From Flavobacterium tegetincola DSM 22377 (GTDB lineage: Bacteria > Bacteroidota > Bacteroidia > Flavobacteriales > Flavobacteriaceae), in assembly GCF_000425485.1 (NCBI RefSeq), contig NZ_KE384388.1:62001-126000 (forward strand): a DNA stretch of 64,000 nt, in the 5' to 3' direction. The notes under the pieces are model-generated. The model saw nothing but the letters and a program-made list of their open reading frames with translations. It did no database searches and was not told the origin of the DNA. Within the stretch, counting starts at the first letter, position 1; every line of letters begins with the position of its first letter. The position numbers and the translations under genes were made by a program. Shown here in pieces: positions 18,917 to 28,338 of the stretch.

Positions 18917-19915
18917 CTAATTATTATTCTTCAAATAAATTGCTGCTTCTTTGGCAAAATAAGTCGAAATTAAACTCGCTCCAGCCCGTTTGATGCACAT
19001 TAATTGTTCCATCATGATCTTGTCGTGGTCGAGCCAACCTCTTTCGGCAGCGGCTTTTACCATTGCATATTCACCCGAAACATGGAAAACCGTTACGGGA
19101 ACATTGACCGCATTTTTTACCTCACGAACGATATCGAGATACGCCAATCCTGGTTTAACCATCACCATGTCGGCACCTTCTTCTACATCCCAAACGGCTT
19201 CTTTGATGGCTTCGATGCGGTTGGCATAGTCCATTTGGTAGGTTTTTTTATCTTTTGGAATTTCCTGATTATCGACGGGTGCCGAATCTAAAGCATCGCG
19301 AAAAGGACCGTAAAATGCCGAAGCATACTTTGCCGAATAGCTCATGATTCCCACGTGTGGAAATCCAGCTTCGTCTAGGCCTTGACGCAAACGCAGGATT
19401 CTTCCGTCCATCATGTCGCTTGGAGCTACAAAATCGGCTCCGGCTTTTGCGTGAGAAACGGCCATTTTAACTAAAGCGGCATTCGTTGAATCGTTTTCAA
19501 TATCGCCATTGGCAATGATTCCGTCGTGTCCGTAAATCGAATACGGGTCTAAAGCTACGTCGGGCATGACAATCATTTCGGGACAGGCTTTCTTGATTTC
19601 GCGAATGGCTTGTTGCATCAATCCATTGTCGTTCCAAGCTTCTTTCCCGGTATTGTCTTTTAAATCTTCGCTGACTTTTACGTAAATATTGATGGCACGA
19701 ATGCCAAGTTCGAAAAGTTCTTGTACTTCAATCACAGTCAAATCTATCGAACGACGGAAAATACCGGGCATCGATGGAATTTCTGTTTTATAGTTTTCGC
19801 CTTCAGCAATAAACATGGGAAACATGAAGTCGCTTGGACTCAAACTGGTTTCGCGAACTAAACTTCTGATGGATTCGTTTACTCTTAAACGACGACCTCG
19901 GTGTAATGGGAACAT
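18917..19915 (-). CDS. hemB: Porphobilinogen synthase (delta-aminolevulinate dehydratase)
   Basis: A 332-residue enzyme that joins two 5-aminolevulinate molecules into porphobilinogen. I start at the ATG giving MFPLHRGRR; the longer frame to 19987 would overlap hemF and has no family match. Schiff-base lysine regions YSAKYASAFYGPF and MVMVKPGLAYLD are present. The metal loop reads DVALDPYS, with Asp and Ala where zinc enzymes have Cys, so this is the zinc-independent, Mg-type form. It is the last gene of the minus-strand heme run. Confidence 0.95.
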   Translation of the reverse strand: MFPLHRGRRLRVNESIRSLVRETSLSPSDFMFPMFIAEGENYKTEIPSMPGIFRRSIDLTVIEVQELFELGIRAINIYVKVSEDLKDNTGKEAWNDNGLMQQAIREIKKACPEMIVMPDVALDPYSIYGHDGIIANGDIENDSTNAALVKMAVSHAKAGADFVAPSDMMDGRILRLRQGLDEAGFPHVGIMSYSAKYASAFYGPFRDALDSAPVDNQEIPKDKKTYQMDYANRIEAIKEAVWDVEEGADMVMVKPGLAYLDIVREVKNAVNVPVTVFHVSGEYAMVKAAAERGWLDHDKIMMEQLMCIKRAGASLISTYFAKEAAIYLKNNN

Positions 19916-19929
19916 AGTTTTATAGGTTT

Positions 19930-19957
19930 TTCTCGCAAAGACGCAAAGACGCAAAGC
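19930..19957. repeat. CGCAAAGACG short interspersed repeat, copy 1
   Basis: TCTCGCAAAGACGCAAAGAC plus GCAAAG lies in the hemF-hemB gap. A degenerate copy is at 52584-52610, and related GTTCGCAAAG pieces are near 50280 and 50325. This looks like a dispersed intergenic repeat. Confidence 0.5.
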
Positions 19958-19973
19958 GAAGTTTTGATATAGC

Positions 19974-20876
19974 TTATATCCAATCAATCGGATTTTCTAA
20001 TACTTGAATTAATTTTTCTTCTTCACTTCCTTTTTCAGGATGATGGTCGTAAACCCACTGAACATGTGGTGGCAAACTCATTAATATACTTTCGATTCTA
20101 CCGTTTGTTTTTAGTCCGAAAAGCGTTCCTTTATCGTGTACCAAATTAAATTCCACATAACGACCACGGCGAATTTCTTGCCATGTTTTTTGCTCGGTTG
20201 TGTAAGGTAATTCTTTTCTTTTTTCTACAATTGGAACATAGGCTTCAAGAAAACTATTCCCAACTTCGGAAACAAAGTTGAACCAATCTTCCATTTGCAT
20301 GTCTTCGGTTGCTTTGCAATAATCAAAGAATAATCCGCCAATTCCTCGTGCTTCAAAACGGTGTGCATTCCAGAAATAGGCGTCACATTGCTTTTTGTAT
20401 TTCGGATAAAATTCGGGATTGTGTATGTCGCACGCTGTTTTACAGGTTTGATGAAAGTGGGTTGCATCTTCTTCAAACAAATAATAAGGTGTTAAATCTT
20501 GTCCACCACCAAACCAGGAGTTGATAACATTTCCGTTGTCATCATACATCTCAAAGTAGCGCCAATTCGCGTGAACCGTTGGAACCATTGGACTTTTGGG
20601 ATGAATTACTAAACTCAATCCACACGCAAAAAAATCAGCTTCTCCCACGTTGAAAAGTTTTTGCATCGAATCGGGTAGTTTTCCATGAACCGCAGAAATA
20701 TTAACACCGCCTTTTTCAAAAACATTTCCGTTTTCAATTACGCGAGTTCGTCCGCCACCGCCTTCTGGTCGTTCCCAAATGTCTTCTTTGAATTTAGCTT
20801 GGCCGTCAACGGCTTCTAATCCGGCTACAATTTGGTCTTGTAGTTTTTGTATGTAGGTGTAAAATTTATTTTTCAT
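19974..20876 (-). CDS. hemF: Oxygen-dependent coproporphyrinogen III oxidase
   Basis: A 300-residue enzyme that converts coproporphyrinogen III to protoporphyrinogen IX using O2. Family blocks are clear: GGGGRTRV, FFACGLSLVIHPKSPMVPTVHANWRY, WFGGGQDLTPYYL, GGLFFDYC and the C-terminal RRGRYVEFNLVHDKGT. Length is normal. It sits 46 bp downstream of the AlbA_2 ATPase gene and 58 bp upstream of hemB. The O2-dependent form fits an aerobic lifestyle. Confidence 0.96.
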   Translation of the reverse strand: MKNKFYTYIQKLQDQIVAGLEAVDGQAKFKEDIWERPEGGGGRTRVIENGNVFEKGGVNISAVHGKLPDSMQKLFNVGEADFFACGLSLVIHPKSPMVPTVHANWRYFEMYDDNGNVINSWFGGGQDLTPYYLFEEDATHFHQTCKTACDIHNPEFYPKYKKQCDAYFWNAHRFEARGIGGLFFDYCKATEDMQMEDWFNFVSEVGNSFLEAYVPIVEKRKELPYTTEQKTWQEIRRGRYVEFNLVHDKGTLFGLKTNGRIESILMSLPPHVQWVYDHHPEKGSEEEKLIQVLENPIDWI

Positions 20877-20888
20877 AATTGATATAGG

Positions 20889-20928
20889 TGTTTAAAAAGC
20901 GTTTAAAAGCGTTTAAAAGTGTTTAAAC
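20889..20928. repeat. Four tandem 10-bp GTTTAAAAGC-like units
   Basis: GTGTTTAAAA, AGCGTTTAAAA, GCGTTTAAAA and GTGTTTAAAC follow each other between the AlbA_2 ATPase stop and hemF. The array overlaps the last codons of the ATPase gene. Confidence 0.6.
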
Positions 20929-22584
20929 TATTTCCCAATAATATCCTGGGACATTTACAATTTTGCCTTCAATTCTTAATGCTGATAAGTAGTTAGTTAC
21001 TTTGTTTTTCTTCTTTTCCGCAGTAAGTGCAGTGGATAATTTGGGAATAATTAAATTGTCAATTTTATTTCGTTTAGTTTTCCCCCACTTTTTAAGATAT
21101 TCAATAATCATTTCTTTAAAGTGTGCATCATCAAAACTGCGATTAGCTAAATATTCTGCTTGTAAACTTTCATCATTTGTAGTTCCGACTATATTATAAG
21201 ACAAGTAAATATTAGGCCTCCTGCCTTCAATACAATTTAATTTTTTTAAATGTTTGAATTCCTCGTCTGTAATTTCTTTTTGTTTTTGAACCTTATCTAG
21301 AAGAATGATTTCATCCAAACCAAGAGATGAATTTTTAATTAAAATTTTAGCAAAATTTTCATCTAAAATCTTCCCTATGATAGTTACTTTAACCCTATTA
21401 TCGTTAAAGTTATAATCTGGTAAGGGAAAAAAACGCTGTTTTTGAAAGTTAAATATTTTTCGAATACCTCCACCTTGAGTTTCAATCATATCAAGGTTTT
21501 TCATAGCTTCTACTAAAAATGGATTACGATAAACTTCTTCAGGTGTGTCGTTCAAAACTACATCTTCAACAGATTTAGGCAGGAAAGAACCATAATTTGA
21601 AAAAACTAAATGGTCATCTTCAAACTCTACGACATTAATTCTAGCTCCTTTAGAATAGTCCTGATGTGCAATCGCATTATTTAAGGATTCTCTTATGTTG
21701 AACGGTTCGTAACGAAGTACTTCATCAGGAAAGAGAGTTCCATCACGCAAATACCGATATTTTAAATTCCTTATTTTTTTATAGACTTCATCTACCGAAA
21801 GTAACAACGGTATGGAAAAAATTTCAAAATCTTTATCTTGATTATCTACTGTTTTTAAATTCCATCGAATTTTTACTGATGAATCTAAAAAATGTTCCGA
21901 TTCATCTTTGCCGAGAAGTATGAGAGCAGTTCTAGTTATCTTCCCTTTTATAGTCAGTTTGGCTTTATTTAAAAAATCATAATTATTCCAATTATCTGCT
22001 TCTGTTGCGTATTTAGGATTTCTTTTTTTAAATTCAACTCTAGCTTTCTCAATTGCATCTTTATCTAAATCTTCAATAGTTGCTTCATTAATGATAACTT
22101 TAGACCAATCCTCATTTATTTGAATTTGTGTTAAAATGGCATCTAATCTTGCTTTAGTCATTTCAACTAAATTATCGTCTATTCTTTGCCAGGTTTTTTT
22201 ATGTGCATAAACGGGCAATCTAAATTGATGTTTAGGAATATTGAAAACCCAAATCGTTTTATTTGTGTCGGACGCTTGAAATTCTTTTACATGGAAATTC
22301 TCAATATCTAAATTTGTGCAATTTCCATTAATACGATATCTAATGTTGTCAATATTGTATCCTGAAAAATCTTGAATTCCTATGATATTTAAAGTTTTAT
22401 CTTGAATTCCAATAATTAAATTACCTCCCTGCATATTAGAAATAGCAGATATATATGAAATTATATCATTTCTTTCATTTCCAGCAACAGCATTTTTAAG
22501 CGACTTAAACTCTTTCCACTCGCATTTTTCATTTTCGACTGGATAGTTAATTTGTAAATAATTATGTAATTCTTGTTCTGTCAT
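20923..22584 (-). CDS. AlbA_2 (Schlafen-like) plus ATPase putative regulator
   Basis: A 553-residue protein. The N-terminal AlbA_2 domain (about 15-130; ENEKCEWKEF, GGNLIIGI) is followed by a linker. A GHKL-type ATP-binding domain of the HATPase_c_4 kind follows (about 265-400; ESLNNAIAHQDY, ETQGGGIRKIF), then a C-terminal winged-helix-like region. Such proteins are annotated as transcriptional regulators, and some occur in defence islands. It interrupts the heme gene order between hemE and hemF. Its role there is unknown; it may simply be a passenger. Confidence 0.83.
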   Translation of the reverse strand: MTEQELHNYLQINYPVENEKCEWKEFKSLKNAVAGNERNDIISYISAISNMQGGNLIIGIQDKTLNIIGIQDFSGYNIDNIRYRINGNCTNLDIENFHVKEFQASDTNKTIWVFNIPKHQFRLPVYAHKKTWQRIDDNLVEMTKARLDAILTQIQINEDWSKVIINEATIEDLDKDAIEKARVEFKKRNPKYATEADNWNNYDFLNKAKLTIKGKITRTALILLGKDESEHFLDSSVKIRWNLKTVDNQDKDFEIFSIPLLLSVDEVYKKIRNLKYRYLRDGTLFPDEVLRYEPFNIRESLNNAIAHQDYSKGARINVVEFEDDHLVFSNYGSFLPKSVEDVVLNDTPEEVYRNPFLVEAMKNLDMIETQGGGIRKIFNFQKQRFFPLPDYNFNDNRVKVTIIGKILDENFAKILIKNSSLGLDEIILLDKVQKQKEITDEEFKHLKKLNCIEGRRPNIYLSYNIVGTTNDESLQAEYLANRSFDDAHFKEMIIEYLKKWGKTKRNKIDNLIIPKLSTALTAEKKKNKVTNYLSALRIEGKIVNVPGYYWEIV

Positions 22585-22672
22585 ATAAAATGCTTTACCA
22601 CATATGCTAATTTAGAATAATTTTTTAAAATATAATTTGCCTATAAATTCATCCCACTTTAATAGATTAAAT

Positions 22673-23044
22673 TTATTTTATGGAAGAAATCTTCCCAAAT
22701 ATCTCAAACGAAAACGTCTTACTCTCACTCTGAATATAATTGTAAATCAACAATGCTTTTTCAATTAGATTCGCTTTTTCAGCGGGAAGTTTCTCTGCTA
22801 AATTTATTAAATAATCCGCGAACTTCTCTGTGTTTTCCCAATCAAAATTTAGTTTTCCTAAATGTGCAATTAAGTCAGTTCCCGATGAAGTCAAAAGAAT
22901 TTCAGTTGTTAAACCAAGACTTTTTAGTTGTTCGTCTATTGTTGTTTTTTCAAAATCAGGAACATAAAGCAGTTCTACCAATTTTTTTAAAATGGCATTA
23001 ATGCGTTCTTTTTCTTCGTCGCGTAAACTTTTATTTAAAGGCAT
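22673..23044 (-). CDS. Hypothetical helical protein in the heme cluster
   Basis: A 123-residue protein with no signal peptide or membrane helix. It is charged and almost wholly alpha-helical by eye, with several leucine-rich amphipathic stretches. I recognise no family. It lies between a hairpin after hemE and the AlbA_2 ATPase gene (88-bp gap), on the same strand. Context alone does not give a function. Confidence 0.65.
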   Translation of the reverse strand: MPLNKSLRDEEKERINAILKKLVELLYVPDFEKTTIDEQLKSLGLTTEILLTSSGTDLIAHLGKLNFDWENTEKFADYLINLAEKLPAEKANLIEKALLIYNYIQSESKTFSFEIFGKISSIK

Positions 23045-23056
23045 TTACGTAGTGTT

Positions 23057-23098
23057 TAAAATAAAATCGCAGTTTCCAATAGTATGAAAACTGCGATT
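23057..23098 (-). terminator. Hairpin after hemE, probable terminator or attenuator
   Basis: On the minus strand AATCGCAGTTTT and AAACTGCGATT pair around an 11-base loop and are followed by TTATTTT. It ends the hemA-to-hemE part, so genes from 23044 downward may need readthrough or their own promoter. Confidence 0.65.
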
Positions 23099-23108
23099 CA
23101 ATTGTAAT

Positions 23109-24134
23109 TTATTGATTGTATTCTTTTACCGCATCAATGAACGCTTTTGCATGATCCACAGGAATATTAGGTAAAATTCCGTGTCCTAAATTCACGATGT
23201 ATTTGTCTTTGCCGAATTCATCAATCATTTCGTGTACCATTTTCTTAATCACAGGAATTGGCGACAACAATCTTGATGGGTCAAAATTTCCTTGCAGAGT
23301 GATGTTTCCACCTGACAAATATCTAGCATTTCTTGGCGAACAAGTCCAATCTACTCCAATTGCCGAAGCTCTACTTTTTCCCATTTCTCCAAGGGCAAAC
23401 CAGCAACCTTTTCCAAAAACGATAACTGGAGCGTCGTCTGCCAAAGCTTCGATGATTTGGTTGATGTACTTCCAAGAAAATTCTTGATAGTCAACTGGAG
23501 AAAGCATTCCGCCCCAAGAGTCAAAAATCTGAACTGCATTCACACCCGATTTTACTTTTTCTTTCAAATATAAAATTGTTGTGTCTGTGATTTTTTGCAA
23601 TAAAACGTGAGCTGCTTCTGGATATTCAAAACAAAATCCTTTGGCTTTATCAAAACTTTTAGAACCTTGTCCTTCTACAGCATAACACATAATGGTCCAT
23701 GGCGAACCTGCAAAACCAATTAATGGAACTTCGTCGTTCAACATTTCTTTAGTCAACTTAATAGCGTCAAAAACGTATCCTAGAGTTTCGTGCACATCTG
23801 GTACGATTACTTTTTCTACGTCTTGAATGGTGCGAATTGGATGAGGAACAAAAGGACCAAAATTAGGTTTCATTATTACATCAATTCCCATTGCTTGTGG
23901 AATTACTAAGATGTCAGAGAACAAAATTGCGGCATCGGGAGCAATTCTTCTTATCGGTTGAACCGTGATTTCAGCAGCTAATTCTGGCGTTTGACAACGC
24001 GTAAAAAAATCGTATTTATCACGTAAAGCAATAAATTCAGGTAAATATCTTCCGGCTTGACGCATCATCCAAACAGGCGGACGTTGAACCGTTTCACCTT
24101 TTAATGCTCTTAAAAATAGGTCGTTCTTAATCAT
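23109..24134 (-). CDS. hemE: Uroporphyrinogen decarboxylase
   Basis: A 341-residue enzyme that removes four carboxyl groups from uroporphyrinogen III to give coproporphyrinogen III. Signatures include [17 protein letters not shown] at the N-terminus and [16 protein letters not shown], with [20 protein letters not shown] near the C-terminus. Length is typical. It lies 76 bp after hemD, with a small ACCCCC-TTT-GGGGGT hairpin (24197-24211) in between. Confidence 0.97.
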   Translation of the reverse strand: MIKNDLFLRALKGETVQRPPVWMMRQAGRYLPEFIALRDKYDFFTRCQTPELAAEITVQPIRRIAPDAAILFSDILVIPQAMGIDVIMKPNFGPFVPHPIRTIQDVEKVIVPDVHETLGYVFDAIKLTKEMLNDEVPLIGFAGSPWTIMCYAVEGQGSKSFDKAKGFCFEYPEAAHVLLQKITDTTILYLKEKVKSGVNAVQIFDSWGGMLSPVDYQEFSWKYINQIIEALADDAPVIVFGKGCWFALGEMGKSRASAIGVDWTCSPRNARYLSGGNITLQGNFDPSRLLSPIPVIKKMVHEMIDEFGKDKYIVNLGHGILPNIPVDHAKAFIDAVKEYNQ

Positions 24135-24210
24135 AATTATGTTTCTTAATATTTTTTATGAAAACTGGTGTGTCTTCTATTTTAGCTTTTCTAAATACCC
24201 CCTTTGGGGG

Positions 24211-24891
24211 TTAGGGGGCAAAAAAATTTATACATTGAATAATTACGTTTTCTACCGTAGGTTGGTTCGCAATTACTACATTATTTGTTATATTTTCTAA
24301 CGCGTCTGCCGTGGTTGTGCCAATACAGAAGCAAGTTTCATTGGTTATTTTGTTGTTTTTCAAATAACTCTGAATTCCAGAAGGGCTGTAAAATAAAATT
24401 CCATCAAATTTACTCGTTACCTTTTGTGGCGTAAGGCTTGTTTCATACACTTGAATTTCATTGAACACAACTTTAGCTTCTGATAATGCTTCAGGAAGTG
24501 TATCACGTCTTAAATTCCCGGTGAAAAAGGTAAACTTTTCACTGCGATAAATGAGCGTGATAATTTCGGCTAAATCTTCAGCATAACCTGTATAGGCAAT
24601 GACATTAAAACCATTTTCCTCTAAAAGGCCTTTGGTTTTCATGCCTACGCAAAATACATTTTTCTTCCGAAGCACGTCTAGCGTTTCAGAATCTTTTAAA
24701 TTTTCAACCAAACTTAAAACAGCATTTTGACTGGTAAAAATCAGGTTTTCATTTATAGTTTCAACGGCTACTTTCTGCTGCTTAATTGAAATAAAATCAG
24801 CTTCCACGAGGGAAATATTGGCGTTAAGCAAAAACTGTTTTTGATTGACCAGTAATTTTTTAGTGGAAAGGATGCGGATGGGTTCTTTCAT
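24211..24891 (-). CDS. hemD: Uroporphyrinogen-III synthase
   Basis: A 226-residue enzyme of the poorly conserved HemD family, which closes and inverts ring D of hydroxymethylbilane. Features that fit are LVENLKDSETLDVLRKK, VFCVGMKTKGLLEENGF, ILFYSPSGIQSYL and CIGTTTADAL, arranged as two similar lobes. I start at MKEPIRIL; an in-frame ATG at 24909 would overlap trkA by 13 bp and is also possible. Position next to hemE supports the call. Confidence 0.88.
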   Translation of the reverse strand: MKEPIRILSTKKLLVNQKQFLLNANISLVEADFISIKQQKVAVETINENLIFTSQNAVLSLVENLKDSETLDVLRKKNVFCVGMKTKGLLEENGFNVIAYTGYAEDLAEIITLIYRSEKFTFFTGNLRRDTLPEALSEAKVVFNEIQVYETSLTPQKVTSKFDGILFYSPSGIQSYLKNNKITNETCFCIGTTTADALENITNNVVIANQPTVENVIIQCINFFAP

Positions 24892-24896
24892 TCTGC

Positions 24897-25586
24897 TTAT
24901 ATTTTGCAATCACAATAAAATGAGATGTTCTTATTTTCACCATAAACAACGAGAATATCGTCTTCTAGTAAAATGGTATCGGGTTTAGGAAGTCCAATAG
25001 TTTCCTTAATAATCGATTTTTTTCCTATCAAATTTGTCTTCTCTTTCTTGCGAATAATCGTAATTAAATTCAAATGGTATTTGTCAATTGAGTTCAGTTC
25101 GGCAAGTGTTTTTCCGTGAAATTCGGGCTTTGATTTTACTTCAGAAATCGTATAATTATTGTCTAATTGATAATTTTCTAAAGTAGTTTTGAAGTTGATT
25201 TGCTTCGTCAATCGGTCTGCTGATTCCTGTTCTGGATGGACGATGCTGTAAATTCCCATCGCCTCTAAAACCGTATCGTGAATAGGAGATAAGGCCCGAC
25301 TGATGATTTTTACATCCGATAATTTCTTGATAATTGCCGTTGTAATGATTGCAGCACCTTCATTTTCACCAATCGCCACTACAACTTTGTCTGAATCGTT
25401 CAAAGGAAGTGCACTGTATGCTAATTCGTTAGTGGAATCCATACAAATGGCGTGTGAAATTTTATCTTTAATTAAATTCACTTTATCCATCTGTTTGTCC
25501 ACCCCAATCACTTCGTTTCCTGTTTCAGTAAGGCTTATCGCCAATGACATTCCGAAGTTTCCCAAACCAAAAACTATAATTTTCAT
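24897..25586 (-). CDS. trkA: Potassium uptake regulatory subunit TrkA
   Basis: A 229-residue cytoplasmic protein with one RCK_N domain (GLGNFGMSLA at the start, the dinucleotide-binding GxGxxG, followed by GVDKQ) and one RCK_C domain (about 140-220). It is the half-size KtrA/TrkA form that gates TrkH-type channels with NAD(H) or ATP. Its gene follows trkH by 12 bp. It is embedded between hemC and hemD. Confidence 0.92.
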   Translation of the reverse strand: MKIIVFGLGNFGMSLAISLTETGNEVIGVDKQMDKVNLIKDKISHAICMDSTNELAYSALPLNDSDKVVVAIGENEGAAIITTAIIKKLSDVKIISRALSPIHDTVLEAMGIYSIVHPEQESADRLTKQINFKTTLENYQLDNNYTISEVKSKPEFHGKTLAELNSIDKYHLNLITIIRKKEKTNLIGKKSIIKETIGLPKPDTILLEDDILVVYGENKNISFYCDCKI

Positions 25587-25598
25587 GCTTTTTCGATT

Positions 25599-27341
25599 TT
25601 AATTAATCAAAATATTTTCTTTTGGATACTCATAAAATTGATGGTTGACTTCACGCAGCAAACCAATCATTAAATTGAGCATTCCGATTCGTCCGATGAA
25701 CATTGTAGCAATAATTACATATTTACTCGGCTCGGTCATCGTATCTGTAAAATTAAGTGTCAATCCAACGGTGCTATAGGCTGAAAAACATTCAAATACT
25801 ACTTTAAGAACATCAGTTCCTGCAGGTTCAAAAGTCAAAACTGCAATGATTGCTGCTCCAATAACCATTAATGATATACACAAAATAGCGAAAGCTCGAT
25901 GTGTAGATTCGCTTGAAATGCGGCGTCCAAAAATTTGAATCTTATTTTTACCTCTAGCTACGGCAACAATGTTCAAAGTTGCTAATGCAAAGGTACTTGT
26001 TTTTATACCACCACCCGTTGATGCTGGAGAAGCTCCAACCCACATTAGGAAAATCATAAATAATAAGGAAGGCACTTTCATGTCGCTGTAATCAACGGTG
26101 TTAAAACCTGCTGTACGAGGTGTTACAGAATGAAAGGCAGCTGAAGTAATTTTTCCAAAATACGTTCTATGTTCAAGTAGCAAATTATTCTGTTCTGCAA
26201 TGTAGAAAAATGCAAAACCTGTAACAAGCAAAACGAGTGTCGTAATCAATACAATTTTAGCATTTACGGATAATAATCGCACTTTTTTAGGAACAGATGC
26301 TTGCTGGAAAAACTGCACCACAGATGTTTTAACAAACTGCGCAAAATTAAAGATAATGGTATATCCTAAACCTCCAAAAATGATAAGAAGCATTACAATC
26401 CATTGCAAATAGTAGTCAAATTTTATATAGCTTTCGCCAAAGCCATTTGCTGCAGTTGAAAATCCTGCATTACAAAATGCCGAAATTGAGTGGAAGATGG
26501 AGAAATATACTTTGTCAACTATTTCAGGCTTATCCATGATAGATGTATAGATAAATAGTGCTCCAATTGCTTCAATAAAAACAGTAAATGCAACAATATT
26601 TAATGCTGCTTTTAAAACGTCTTTTAAGTTTTCTTGTGCTGTAAAATCCTTTACATTCAAGCCTTCGCGAAAGCTAGAACTTCCTCTAAAAAAGAATGAA
26701 AAGAAAGAGGTAAAAGTTAAAATTCCCAGACCACCAATTTGTATAAGTGAAAGTAAAATGGTTTGGCCAACAATTGTCAGCTCTTTTGAAACATTGATTA
26801 CGGTTAAACCCGTGACGCAAACACCACTTGTAGCCGTAAACAAAGCGTCGGTGAAGGTAATGCTTCCTGTAGTTGCTGTAGGAAGTAATAATAAAATCGT
26901 CCCTACGAGAATAATCACGAAGAAACTTCCTATAAAAACAATTGCGGGATTGTAATAGACTTGGTAAATGTACCGTACCAAAAGCATTAGCCTGATAATG
27001 AAGTACAAAAACAAACCTGCTTCTATAATAGTCGTTATTTTCTTGAAAACATCAATGTAATAAAGGTCTAAATTGACCAAAGCTACAACAGCAGATATTA
27101 ATAAGAGTAGCGCTAAAATAGCGGAATTGAAGAAGGCAATTCGCTTTTTGCCTGTGGTGGTGTAATAATAAAATTTAAAAATATTAAAGACTAGTATTGC
27201 TATAGTAATACTGACTAACCCTATAAATTTAGGTGTTTTGTAAATTTCAGTTACACTATATCCAAAGTCAAAAACCAAGAAGGCCAAGACGAAGATATCG
27301 AAAAATCGATAGATGAATTTTAGGATAGAATCTTTTTCCAC
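25599..27341 (-). CDS. trkH: TrkH/KtrB-family potassium transporter
   Basis: A 580-residue integral membrane protein. An extra hydrophobic N-terminal region precedes the four M1-P-M2 repeats of the TrkH/KtrB K+ channel family. Pore-loop-like segments such as TSGVCVTGLTV, SAFCNAGFS, TPRTAGFNTVD and SAYSTVGLTLN are visible, each with the selectivity Gly. It would import K+ across the inner membrane with TrkA. It lies 11 bp after hemC in the same transcript. Confidence 0.94.
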   Translation of the reverse strand: MEKDSILKFIYRFFDIFVLAFLVFDFGYSVTEIYKTPKFIGLVSITIAILVFNIFKFYYYTTTGKKRIAFFNSAILALLLLISAVVALVNLDLYYIDVFKKITTIIEAGLFLYFIIRLMLLVRYIYQVYYNPAIVFIGSFFVIILVGTILLLLPTATTGSITFTDALFTATSGVCVTGLTVINVSKELTIVGQTILLSLIQIGGLGILTFTSFFSFFFRGSSSFREGLNVKDFTAQENLKDVLKAALNIVAFTVFIEAIGALFIYTSIMDKPEIVDKVYFSIFHSISAFCNAGFSTAANGFGESYIKFDYYLQWIVMLLIIFGGLGYTIIFNFAQFVKTSVVQFFQQASVPKKVRLLSVNAKIVLITTLVLLVTGFAFFYIAEQNNLLLEHRTYFGKITSAAFHSVTPRTAGFNTVDYSDMKVPSLLFMIFLMWVGASPASTGGGIKTSTFALATLNIVAVARGKNKIQIFGRRISSESTHRAFAILCISLMVIGAAIIAVLTFEPAGTDVLKVVFECFSAYSTVGLTLNFTDTMTEPSKYVIIATMFIGRIGMLNLMIGLLREVNHQFYEYPKENILIN

Positions 27342-27352
27342 GGGAAATGATT

Positions 27353-28282
27353 TTACTTATTTTGAGTACCCAAAGCTATTTTAATGGAAAGCATTAATTC
27401 GGTACCGCCATTTTCTAAAACTTCTTTCGCACAAAGAACGCCAAAATTTTTATGATTGGAGAGTGTAGTTTGTTTTTTTATTTCAATTTTCGTTTGTCCG
27501 TCAATAGAAAGCAAGATTCCTTCTAATTCGATGGTGTCATCTTTAATCGTTGCAAAAGCGCCAATTGGTGCTGTACAACCACCTTCTAAAGTCCGAAGAA
27601 AATCGCGTTCTACTTTTGTACAAATATCTGTAGCTTCGTGATTTAATTTCCCAATAACTTCTCTGCAAAACGAATCATTTTCCATTGCAACAACTACCAT
27701 AGCTCCTTGAGCAGGTGCTGGAATCATCCAATCTAAATTCAAGAAATTCTCTGGTTTTAAATTGATGCGTTCTAATCCGGCAGCGGCAAAAATAGCTCCG
27801 TTCCAAGGATTGTCGTGTAGTTTTTGCATTCTTGTATTTACATTTCCACGTAAATCCACCACTTTATGCGAAGGATATTTATTGAACCATTGGGCTTGAC
27901 GACGCAAACTTCCAGTTGCAATAATTCCATCTTGACTTAAAAAGTCTAAACTTCCTTTGTGAATCAATAAATCTAACGAGTTGGCACGTTCTAAAACGGC
28001 TGCTTGAACAATTCCGTGAGGTAAAGCTGTTGGAACGTCTTTCATGGAATGCACTGCGATATCAATCGTGCCGTTAAGCATTGCGATGTCTAATGTTTTT
28101 GTGAAAATTCCAGTAATTCCCAGTTCATAAAGCGGTTTGTCTAACATGATATCGCCTTGAGCTTTCACCGCGACAATTTCTGTTTTGTAACCTAAATCAT
28201 TTATTTTCTTTTGAACGGTATGGGCTTGCCATAATGCTAATTCGCTATCGCGAGTCCCAATTCTAATTACTTTTTCTACCAC
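27353..28282 (-). CDS. hemC: Hydroxymethylbilane synthase (porphobilinogen deaminase)
   Basis: A 309-residue enzyme that polymerises four porphobilinogens into hydroxymethylbilane. The dipyrromethane-cofactor Cys is C236 in EGGCTAPIGAF. Substrate-binding motifs TRDSELALWQA, HSMKDVPT, GSLRRQAQ and DLRGNVNTR are intact. It lies 56 bp downstream of hemA and 11 bp upstream of trkH. Confidence 0.96.
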   Translation of the reverse strand: MVEKVIRIGTRDSELALWQAHTVQKKINDLGYKTEIVAVKAQGDIMLDKPLYELGITGIFTKTLDIAMLNGTIDIAVHSMKDVPTALPHGIVQAAVLERANSLDLLIHKGSLDFLSQDGIIATGSLRRQAQWFNKYPSHKVVDLRGNVNTRMQKLHDNPWNGAIFAAAGLERINLKPENFLNLDWMIPAPAQGAMVVVAMENDSFCREVIGKLNHEATDICTKVERDFLRTLEGGCTAPIGAFATIKDDTIELEGILLSIDGQTKIEIKKQTTLSNHKNFGVLCAKEVLENGGTELMLSIKIALGTQNK

Positions 28283-28338
28283 AAATACGTGTTTTTATGT
28301 CAATTTTCAGAAGTTTGAAAATTGATTGTATATTTAAA

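Noticed and set aside
19916..19987. N-terminal extension of hemB
   Set aside because: It would overlap hemF, encodes a translation of the CGCAAAGACG repeat, and the family start fits the ATG at 19915.
24197..24211. ACCCCC-TTT-GGGGGT palindrome as the hemD terminator
   Set aside because: No T-run follows on the minus strand and it touches the hemD stop; more likely a short dispersed palindrome.
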